From an uncultured Prevotellaceae bacterium (lineage in GTDB: Bacteria > Bacteroidota > Bacteroidia > Bacteroidales > Bacteroidaceae), in the NCBI GenBank assembly GCA_937915745.1, contig CALGGJ010000099.1, positions 1 to 33,354 on the forward strand: DNA of 33,354 nucleotides, written 5' to 3'. Below, one piece after another: positions 27,120-33,354 of this stretch (positions are counted from its first letter, which is position 1; each line of letters opens with the position of its first letter). The notes under the pieces are model-generated. The model had not been told where the DNA came from, ran no database searches, and saw only the letters and a program-made list of their open reading frames with translations. Position numbers and translations under genes: made by a program.

Positions 27120-27165
27120 CTTATCTTTGGCTGTCGGTCTCGCTTATCTCTGGCTGTCAATCTCG
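27120..27165 (-). repeat. 23-bp tandem duplication over the stop codon of the anchor gene
   Basis: The segments 27120-27142 and 27143-27165 match at 20 of 23 positions; both contain CTTATCT and GGCTGTC. The upstream copy encodes the last residues and TAA stop of the Mfa2/FimB-like protein; the second copy lies just after the stop and would encode nearly the same peptide and another stop. Confidence 0.8.
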
Positions 27166-28205
27166 AGTCCCGACTTCCAATCTATTGTTATTGACGTCGC
27201 TATTTCGTTGTCGTTGGTTCGTATCGAGCCGTTTTCGAGCACCCAGCCCTTGATGATTTTGAGTTGTCCGGCCCGCAGTGGCAGGGTGACGAACAGCTCG
27301 GTTCGTGTCGTGCTTCCGTCGTGCAGTGTCACGTAGCAGTCATACCTCCACAGTGCGTCCTCTGCCTTGTCGGCGAGGAACGGCCCCTCGGTATCTACAA
27401 TCAGTCGCGACCGCTCTTTCGTCTGTGTCAGCGGTGCCTCAGGCGACGGGTAGTTCACCGTGCAGTAGCAGTCTTTGGTACCTTGCTCGGCCACCACATG
27501 GTCGGCATGTACGCTTGTTGTGTTGGCTCGTCTGAACATGTATGCAGAGTCGGCCAGGTAGTAGTCGGTAGCGAATCCGCTGGCATATACCTCTATGTTG
27601 TCCACTGTCACCCCCGCGCTGTCGAGTACGAGTGCGGTGGCACAGTTGGCCATATAGAGGTGTACGGAGAACGTCTGATCTGTATGTTCGTATATGTCCA
27701 TCGGCAGTCGTGCAGTGAAGATACCGGTGGTATGCGGGGTGATGGTGTCGTTGGCCACCTGTGCCAATGTTCCTTTATGGCATTGGTCGTTGTTTCTGAT
27801 ATTCACCAGCGGGTTGTTCATCACGTTTGCCACGGCTGTATGCATATATTGTCTGACTGGCAGATACAGTGTATAGCTGGTTTGGTTGGCATCCATGATG
27901 TGTGTCTCGCGGTGCAGTATGGCAGAATCGCCTTCCACATCGAAGAACGAGAGGTTCACATCGTATGCGTAGTCGGTGAAGATAGGTTCGAGGTATTGCT
28001 TGAGTGCAGTGGCAACCCATTGGTCGCTCTCTTCGTCGAGTTCGGTTGTGAGTTCAGTGTTCATGTTGGTGATGAGTCGCAGCTCATACACGAGTTGGAA
28101 GTTGGCATCACAGTCGTCCAGGTCGTCGTCAATCACGCTGCATGCCGCCATCGTGGTCATGGCCACCACTGCTACAATATATCCTATGTACCTGTTTCGC
28201 TTCAT
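27144..28205 (-). CDS. FimB/Mfa2-family fimbrial anchor lipoprotein
   Basis: The 353-residue product has a short lipoprotein signal with lipobox MAAC (Cys22), followed at once by SVIDDDLDDCDANFQLVYELRL, with the Asp-rich stretch and the second cysteine that mark Mfa2/FimB-type anchors. It ends in a strand-rich region (SITIDWKSGLEI). It lacks the Thr-Arg site found in the other subunits, as expected of an anchor that stays bound to the outer membrane and limits fibre length. In P. gingivalis the equivalent gene lies next to the major subunit; here it follows the 993-residue fimbrillin. A 222-bp hairpin-containing spacer precedes it. Family recognition is by motif and context. Confidence 0.88.
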   Translation of the reverse strand: MKRNRYIGYIVAVVAMTTMAACSVIDDDLDDCDANFQLVYELRLITNMNTELTTELDEESDQWVATALKQYLEPIFTDYAYDVNLSFFDVEGDSAILHRETHIMDANQTSYTLYLPVRQYMHTAVANVMNNPLVNIRNNDQCHKGTLAQVANDTITPHTTGIFTARLPMDIYEHTDQTFSVHLYMANCATALVLDSAGVTVDNIEVYASGFATDYYLADSAYMFRRANTTSVHADHVVAEQGTKDCYCTVNYPSPEAPLTQTKERSRLIVDTEGPFLADKAEDALWRYDCYVTLHDGSTTRTELFVTLPLRAGQLKIIKGWVLENGSIRTNDNEIATSITIDWKSGLEIDSQR

Positions 28206-28248
28206 CCTTCTGAATGTTATGATGTGTTTACACCTTATCTATTATGTA

Positions 28249-28262
28249 GTCGCCCTTGCGGG
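28249..28262 (-). repeat. Second copy of the GCAA-loop hairpin motif
   Basis: GTCGCCCTTGCGGG differs at one base from 24846-24859. It lies about 45 bp upstream of the anchor-gene start, in the probable mRNA leader. Confidence 0.35.
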
Positions 28263-28363
28263 TTGGTTATTGTCTGTTCCGGGTGCCTCGGTTTTCCTGG
28301 CATGTATGTTTTTTTTGATGGCCGGCTTGCTTGCCGTCCGGTATGTCGGCCGTCAGGACCGGA

Positions 28364-28392
28364 GCCCCCTCCCCTCTGTGGGGGAGTGGGGC
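28364..28392. repeat. Strong GC-rich inverted repeat after the first fimbrillin gene
   Basis: GCCCCCTCCCC (28364-28374) pairs with GGGGAGTGGGGC (28381-28392) with a single bulged base and a six-base loop. It is embedded in a 222-bp spacer rich in CCGTCCGG-type direct repeats (28334 and 28395). On the minus strand the stem is not followed by a U-run, so it is probably not a simple terminator. It could stabilise the upstream fimbrillin mRNA or reduce downstream transcription. Confidence 0.6.
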
Positions 28393-28427
28393 AGTCCGTC
28401 CGGCTGTTTTTATTGATTACTCTTAGA

Positions 28428-31409
28428 TTATTCGCCGCCAAGCGATACATTTGCAAAATTCATACCTGTATTCCAGTTGAGGTCCACAGAGAGTCCGAAT
28501 GAGAGTTCAGCAGAGCGCAGGTCGGGCACACTGATGTATGCATGCTTCAGCGAGTTGGCTGTAAGTACGAAGTCGGCCTTTGTCACGTAGTCCTGAATGA
28601 ATACGCGCTTCTTGTTAGCATCAACAACTTCATAAGGAGGCATCTCGTATGATGGGAATGTGACATCTTTGCCTGCCGGGTCGAGTTCGCCAAGGATATA
28701 GAATGTGCCACCGTCACGAATCATGTTGTGCAGTCCCCAGAAGTCTCTTCCCGAGCAGTTACGGAATTCCAGAGCCACCTTCACGGTATTCTGTGCAGTT
28801 TCGCCATCTGCCAATGCTTTGTAGTTATCCATCACAAGGGTATAGTTGACTGTGTTATTTGCATCTGAGGCAGACGAGGTGTAGGCAATCTTGGTTCCCA
28901 GTTCAGCAGTTGAAGGGCCGTTCTTGACCAATTGGTCGTCGTAGATGGTGTAGTCAAAGACTGGAGCAGTAGTATTATTGTCATCATCGACAGTTCCACG
29001 TGGTAAGAAGCACCAGTCGTTATGTTCGGGCTGACCTCCGATGAGGATTCCGGTGAGCACGAACTGTTCGCCGCCAGAGAGTGTGTATGATGTTCCATTT
29101 GGCTGGAATGTCCATGATGATGCGCTGGATGTCACATCAAATTCCTGATCTGTTTCACCTGCACTTGACTGACTGTTCAGTGCTGCATTATTATCATAAA
29201 GCTTGTTTGCACCATACCTCACGGTGTAAGCAAACAATGCCGAACCATACTGTATGTTCTGCATCATAGCCACCGAACGGGTGCTCCTGATAACATGGGA
29301 GCCGGAGGAAGTCCATGCACTCGTCCAATCGCCTGTATAGCCAGTTGGTTCAGTCCAATTTGTCCAGTTATCTACTCCGTCAGGATACTGTGTCTCCTGA
29401 TGAGAAATGTTGCTGACACGGACAGGGCTGTTTCCGAAATACATCAACTCTGCAGGGTAGGTGTAGTGATATACGTCGTGTGCCAGATTGTCAGGGTTAA
29501 ATCCTGCGCTGCCTTCAGTAATTCGTTCGGAGTGGAACCTGAAACGGTGAACGCTGTTTGTTGTTTCTTCCATGCTTGGACGCGGGTCGGATTCTGTTGT
29601 AATATACAACTGTGCAGATCCCATCGGCAGGCTCAGTGCATCGTTGGTTGGGAATTTGTTGAACTCGTCTTGAGATAAAGCAGTCAAAAGACGTGCGTCA
29701 ATGAAACAAGACTCGATACCCGTGTCGATATGTACCTTCAGCGAATCAATGATATCATGAGGTGAACGCCATTTCACTCCCGACACGGCTCCATCCTCGG
29801 CTTCAGTGTGCTCGAAGTAAACGTTCAACCGTGTATTGATACGGGTTGACAAGAGTTGTGCCAATGCCTCACCTACATTTGTTGGCTTACTCAGACGCAC
29901 TTTGTTGTTGATATTCCATATGTCTTGAATCATACGTGCGACAGACGCAGCCGAGCCGGAACGCAATTCGGTTGTTGCGCCCGAACCATTGAGATTGGTG
30001 AATTCATAATAGAGTCCGCCAATAATTTCTTCCAGAGGAGATAGCGTGTAGTCGGTAGCAAACCCTTGCTTACCTGTCGTTGCTTCATCCATCGCATTAT
30101 ACTTGTCGCCATATTCCTTCCAGTCAACAGAGCCTCCGAGGTAAGTGTAGGTATCGACATCGGTTGTTACTGTGGTTGTTGCTGAGGTACCCGATCCGGT
30201 GGTGCTGACTGCAATTCGTACATCGTCGTTAGTAGTGTTAATGGTATTGTTATAGCTACCATCAGAATTGTTGTATAGATATACCGTTGGATAGTCAGCA
30301 GAACCTCCATCGCGTATAACCAAGTTACTAAAAGATTCATCGGTGACAAAATATTTGTTGTGTACACCGCCTTCATAAGATGCAATACTTAAGTCTTGAA
30401 ATGATGTATTGTCGTTATATGGTCTGGCAACTAGGTGAAACTTTGCACCGGCCGACTCTCGACCTGCTATCATGTATTTTTGGCCACTGTATGTGAACAC
30501 AGGTGCACCAGGCTGCAAGAGTCTCACTCCATACTTATTGCACCATACCAGTTCGTAGTTGTCGGGGTTGGTTGGCCACCACACATGGTAGGTGAGGTCG
30601 CGGTCGGGTATGGCACCAGCAGTTTCTTCCACATAAAGACCGTTACGGACTATATGGTTAAGCACCGTATCTATCAACATCTCAATATCATTGAGCAGTT
30701 TGTATTGGGCGGATGATTCTGTTTCTGTGTGTATCATAGGTGCTCCGGTAGAGGGGTCGTACTGTATATTTCCCATATCATCTTTCAACACCCACGAATC
30801 GTGTTCCACCATGCGCGGTGTCAGCGAGATTGTAGTGTTTTGTGGATGGTGGTTTGTAAGCATGAGAACGTTACCATATCTCTCCCGGGTACTGCGGAGT
30901 GTTTCATCGAGACCACCCTTGTGAGCCTTACCGTAGAACAGCATGGTATTGGTACCTACCGGTAGTGCCAACTCGAGTATGCGGTGCGAACGCTGGGTGG
31001 CGGCGGTGCCTGGATAGTCGCTTGAAGCAGGCAGGATGGTGGCCAGGTTGTAACGTCCTACTGCCTGTTCAGCCTTATCGGCATCGGTGAGGACTTTATT
31101 ATCATCTTGGACGCCGTCGGAGGTCAGTTTCTGATATGCCAGCAGTGTGACATCGGTAATGCCTCGGAAGTTGCTGGTGCTTAATCCTGAAGTTGTACTT
31201 ACATCAGCCTGCACGTCGGCGGCAGCCATACGGGTAGATGACGAATTACTGGTCGAGATGTTGAACGCAAACTGTGTGGTCAGCGTTCCTGTAGCATCGT
31301 CGTAGGTTGGATTCACAGCAGCGAGCTCATCGTTGTCGGAGCATGCTGTGAACAGTGCGCCTGTGAGTGCAGCGGCACTCATCAAGGCAAGAAATTTGAA
31401 TTTCTTCAT
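28428..31409 (-). CDS. Large Mfa1-family fimbrillin (993 aa), first subunit of the operon
   Basis: A lipoprotein signal ends in lipobox FTAC (Cys23). STRMAAADVQ (Arg60) and NFRGITDVTLLAYQ follow, then YPAELMYFGNSPV, VAMMQNIQYGSALFAYTV and GILIGGQ. The end is RVFIQDYVTKADFVLTANSLKHAYISVPDLRSAELSFGLSVDLNWNTG, the classic Mfa1-type C-terminus. It is 270-380 residues longer than its three paralogues because of extra sequence after the YGN block (about residues 185-470), which includes a Thr/Ser-rich run (STTGSGTSATTTVTTDV). As the first and largest subunit, next to the anchor gene, it is a candidate major fimbrillin or a specialised adhesive subunit. It starts 68 bp after the DUF3575/OmpA-like gene; the leader is AT-rich with no strong Shine-Dalgarno. 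Confidence 0.88.
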   Translation of the reverse strand: MKKFKFLALMSAAALTGALFTACSDNDELAAVNPTYDDATGTLTTQFAFNISTSNSSSTRMAAADVQADVSTTSGLSTSNFRGITDVTLLAYQKLTSDGVQDDNKVLTDADKAEQAVGRYNLATILPASSDYPGTAATQRSHRILELALPVGTNTMLFYGKAHKGGLDETLRSTRERYGNVLMLTNHHPQNTTISLTPRMVEHDSWVLKDDMGNIQYDPSTGAPMIHTETESSAQYKLLNDIEMLIDTVLNHIVRNGLYVEETAGAIPDRDLTYHVWWPTNPDNYELVWCNKYGVRLLQPGAPVFTYSGQKYMIAGRESAGAKFHLVARPYNDNTSFQDLSIASYEGGVHNKYFVTDESFSNLVIRDGGSADYPTVYLYNNSDGSYNNTINTTNDDVRIAVSTTGSGTSATTTVTTDVDTYTYLGGSVDWKEYGDKYNAMDEATTGKQGFATDYTLSPLEEIIGGLYYEFTNLNGSGATTELRSGSAASVARMIQDIWNINNKVRLSKPTNVGEALAQLLSTRINTRLNVYFEHTEAEDGAVSGVKWRSPHDIIDSLKVHIDTGIESCFIDARLLTALSQDEFNKFPTNDALSLPMGSAQLYITTESDPRPSMEETTNSVHRFRFHSERITEGSAGFNPDNLAHDVYHYTYPAELMYFGNSPVRVSNISHQETQYPDGVDNWTNWTEPTGYTGDWTSAWTSSGSHVIRSTRSVAMMQNIQYGSALFAYTVRYGANKLYDNNAALNSQSSAGETDQEFDVTSSASSWTFQPNGTSYTLSGGEQFVLTGILIGGQPEHNDWCFLPRGTVDDDNNTTAPVFDYTIYDDQLVKNGPSTAELGTKIAYTSSASDANNTVNYTLVMDNYKALADGETAQNTVKVALEFRNCSGRDFWGLHNMIRDGGTFYILGELDPAGKDVTFPSYEMPPYEVVDANKKRVFIQDYVTKADFVLTANSLKHAYISVPDLRSAELSFGLSVDLNWNTGMNFANVSLGGE

Positions 31410-31477
31410 GTTGTGTTTATTAATTGGTTTAATTGGTTTATTATGTCAGTTATTCGTTTCGTTTCTGAACAGTCGTT

Positions 31478-33250
31478 TTAGTTTTTGCTGAGTCGTTCGC
31501 GATATTCGGCTTGTCTCAGGTTTTCTTGTGCCTGGGTATCGCCGTTGGCTGCTGCCCTGCGGAAGTAGTCGATGGCTTGCTGGCGGTTGCCGGTCTGGTA
31601 GAGTGCTACACCGAGTATGTTGAACGAGCGCGGGTCGTCGCTGACGGTGCGCAGGAGCTGCAGTGCTTCTTGCGCGTTGCCTTGGCGCAGGAGTGCGGAG
31701 GCGCGGTTGATGGTCTGTGCCTTGACGTCTGGCACGTGGTCCCAGTAGATGCGTATGTATCCGGAGTTACGCTGGTCGGACAGAATGTTTTCTTTCAGGT
31801 AGGCATAGGTCCTGCCGTTGTTCATCTGTCTGATGCGTCGCTCTTTCTCGTCGGGTTGGGCGTCGGAGTCGATTATCTGGAAGAGCTGGTCGATTTCGTC
31901 GATGGTGATGCCTTCGGTGTTTGGTTGTGAGTAGGTGCCGGATTCGGGCATTTGCACTGTGCCTCCGGTCTTGAGTATCCGCACGTCGTTAATCTGGTCG
32001 CGGAACTCGGCCCATGCCTCGGCCCCTCCCACGGTCTCGAAGAGGCTGTCGGGTACATCGACATGTTGCTGCACGTATGCCTGCAGGGCTTTGGCACGAC
32101 CGTCGGCCAGGTCGCGGTTGTGCGGGTAGTTACCCTCGATTGATGCGAGTCCTACAATCTGTATGCGCTGCACTGCCGACGTGGTGTCGGCCATGATGAG
32201 TTGTGTGACGCCGATTATCTGGTCGAGTTTGGATGCATTGTCGCGGAAGTCGCGACTGAGCGTGGTCGTGTTGACAGGGAAGTGTACGTAGAGTGCTCCT
32301 TTCTCCTTACGCAGAATGAGTGTGGCATCGTAAGGCCGGTATTGGTCCATCGGCACGAGTACCGGATTGGTGGTCATGAGCGAGTCGGCCACTCCGCCAA
32401 ATTCCTTCACCGCCGCTACTTGTGGCACGAATGGTGGCGTGCTGACTACGAGAGGGGTGTCAACCGGTTGCGGTATGACCGGTGCCACAGGGTGGTCGAT
32501 GTCTCCCAGCCGGTAGATGACCGACAGTCCGAGCTTCGGTGTGAGGAACGGTTTGCTGTCTTTGCCATAGCTGTCGCCGCAGTGTTTGCAGTCGAACTTC
32601 TCATACCAGGTATATCCCACATCCACTCCGACCTCTGCCTCGATGGCCCACCGGCTCTCGCGACGGTAAGACTGCCGGTCGTATAGTGTGAGGGAGTTGT
32701 AGTATTGGGAGTCGTAGAAGCCGGCACGACGCAACTGGCGGTCGCGATGCAGGAAGTTCCAGCGGTGGCCCACCGATGCGCCTAAGGCCACGGCATCGCC
32801 CTGATACCTGAACGTCTTGGTGTCTTTCCACAACAGCAGGTTGATGCCCGACACGTTGTAGTGTGAATAGAATGCATTGACTGCAAAGTAGTTGCCATAG
32901 AAGGTGCTGTCGGCCCATAGTCGGAACTCGGGCATGAAGAGCATGTGTTTCAGTTTCTTGTTGTCGGAAAAGGTGAAGGGGTTGAAGCCTGCGGTGAGCT
33001 GCACCGATGTGCGACGTCCGGTCCTGGCCTCGACGGTGAGATTGGGAGTAAGGGTTGCATCATAGAGCAGGTTGTTCTTCACGACAACCTTCTGGTTTGA
33101 CGAGCGCCCGAACGACGACACAAGCGAGTCGGGAACTGTCGTGGCTGCCGCTGATGCCTGCGACTCCTGAGCGTACGCGCGCGACGCGAATACACTGCTT
33201 ACGGCCCATCCTAAGATTGAGACCATTGTTAATATCAACTGTTTTTCCAT
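31478..33250 (-). CDS. DUF3575/OmpA-like outer-membrane protein with C-terminal TPR, fimbrial operon leader gene
   Basis: Starting at Met 33250 the product is 590 residues with a signal peptide ending AYA/Q; the frame continues upstream to 33340 but that part is not signal-like. Residues ~57-235 (KNNLLYDATLTPNLTVE..., alternating strands, then VGYTWYEKF and LGLSVIYRLG) resemble a DUF3575 outer-membrane barrel. Residues ~320-420 resemble an OmpA-type peptidoglycan-binding domain (IQIVGLASIEGNYPHNRDLADGRAKAL). The last ~75 residues contain a TPR pair (RQGNAQEALQLL, YQTGNRQQAIDYF). Proteins of this type commonly precede Mfa-like fimbrial genes in Bacteroidales and may link assembly to the outer membrane and cell wall. 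A purine-rich AAGGAAAGAAAG lies 10-20 bases before the ATG. Confidence 0.87.
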   Translation of the reverse strand: MEKQLILTMVSILGWAVSSVFASRAYAQESQASAAATTVPDSLVSSFGRSSNQKVVVKNNLLYDATLTPNLTVEARTGRRTSVQLTAGFNPFTFSDNKKLKHMLFMPEFRLWADSTFYGNYFAVNAFYSHYNVSGINLLLWKDTKTFRYQGDAVALGASVGHRWNFLHRDRQLRRAGFYDSQYYNSLTLYDRQSYRRESRWAIEAEVGVDVGYTWYEKFDCKHCGDSYGKDSKPFLTPKLGLSVIYRLGDIDHPVAPVIPQPVDTPLVVSTPPFVPQVAAVKEFGGVADSLMTTNPVLVPMDQYRPYDATLILRKEKGALYVHFPVNTTTLSRDFRDNASKLDQIIGVTQLIMADTTSAVQRIQIVGLASIEGNYPHNRDLADGRAKALQAYVQQHVDVPDSLFETVGGAEAWAEFRDQINDVRILKTGGTVQMPESGTYSQPNTEGITIDEIDQLFQIIDSDAQPDEKERRIRQMNNGRTYAYLKENILSDQRNSGYIRIYWDHVPDVKAQTINRASALLRQGNAQEALQLLRTVSDDPRSFNILGVALYQTGNRQQAIDYFRRAAANGDTQAQENLRQAEYRERLSKN

Positions 33251-33354
33251 TACTACGTTTCTTTCTTTCCTTACACTTACACTCTTACAATTTATTCCTA
33301 TGAGCCCACTTGAAAATGTGGCATTTGTTTGATTAGACATTGACCTCTGACTGG
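33251..33354 (-). other. Upstream region of the fimbrial operon (104 bp, no clear promoter)
   Basis: This is the leader of the first operon gene. On the minus strand it holds a purine-rich stretch just before the ATG. AATAAATTG is a weak relative of the Bacteroidetes TAnnTTTG -7 element, and I see no matching TTTG about 19 bases further up. The real promoter may lie outside the window, so no promoter is called. Confidence 0.4.

Noticed and set aside
27071..27160. Upstream start at 27160 for the Ca-repeat fimbrillin
   Set aside because: It would add a very basic 30-residue segment before the lipoprotein signal and overlap the preceding gene.
27264..28502. Long plus-strand open frame (412 codons) over the anchor gene
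   Set aside because: It mirrors the coding strand of a recognisable Mfa2/FimB-type gene and has no signal, domain or plausible start context.
33251..33340. Longer N-terminus for the DUF3575/OmpA-like protein, starting at 33340
   Set aside because: The extra 30 residues are not hydrophobic and would bury the signal peptide; Met 33250 with a purine-rich leader fits better.
33251..33354. Bacteroidetes-type promoter (TTTG / TAnnTTTG) upstream of the operon
   Set aside because: Only a partial -7-like match (AATAAATTG) is present and no properly spaced -33 element.

Overview
The window looks like a chromosomal segment from a member of the Bacteroidales, most likely a Prevotellaceae- or Muribaculaceae-like gut or oral commensal. 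The evidence is a tandem set of fimbrillin lipoproteins with an Mfa2/FimB-type anchor and a DUF3575/OmpA-like outer-membrane protein, a giant secreted protein ending in a type IX secretion (T9SS)-like C-terminal sorting domain, and AT-rich leaders instead of strong Shine-Dalgarno sites. All ten genes lie on the minus strand, so the region reads from right to left. I see no convincing plus-strand gene and no rRNA, tRNA or CRISPR array.

Right part (33250 to 18091): a fimbrial operon. In transcription order it encodes an OmpA-like/DUF3575 outer-membrane protein, a 993-residue Mfa1-family fimbrillin, an Mfa2/FimB-family anchor lipoprotein, three more Mfa1-family fimbrillins (about 725, 609 and 639 residues), a FimA-N-domain-like lipoprotein (456 residues) and a fimbrillin-family (Mfa_like_1-type) lipoprotein (414 residues). 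The four Mfa1-family proteins are clear paralogues: they share a TRM...FRGL N-terminal block, a YPA block, an (I/V)GGQ block and a VFxxDYxT C-terminal block. Every polymerising-type subunit has a Thr-Arg dipeptide 28-38 residues after the lipobox cysteine, the place where P. gingivalis FimA and Mfa1 are matured by an Arg-specific protease. One fimbrillin carries a Ca2+-binding-like Asp/Asn repeat just before its last strand.

Middle (18011 to 5748): a 4087-residue secreted protein. Its N-terminal half is a long series of V(Y/F)GGG repeats, probably a beta-solenoid. The centre holds about ten copies of a short module with a Y-x-C...G-x-x-I...Y-x-x-L...Q-x-x-W/F pattern, followed by a GLUG-like patch and a T9SS-type sorting domain. 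It follows the fimbrial genes in the same orientation and could be a fimbria-associated or independent surface adhesin.

Left part (5747 to 1): a 24-bp tandem array and a REP-like palindrome, then a REP-associated (IS200-like, HUH) tyrosine transposase with an extra C-terminal domain and a 21-bp minisatellite in its coding region. After it comes a second giant VYGGG-repeat protein that starts at 4135 and is still open at the window edge. It has a different N-terminus, with Ig-like Big_2 and chitobiase-C-like domains. Four REP-like palindromes with the same 5' head occur at or near the transposase and in two spacers of the fimbrial operon, all in the same orientation. They suggest that the RAYT is associated with this palindrome family.
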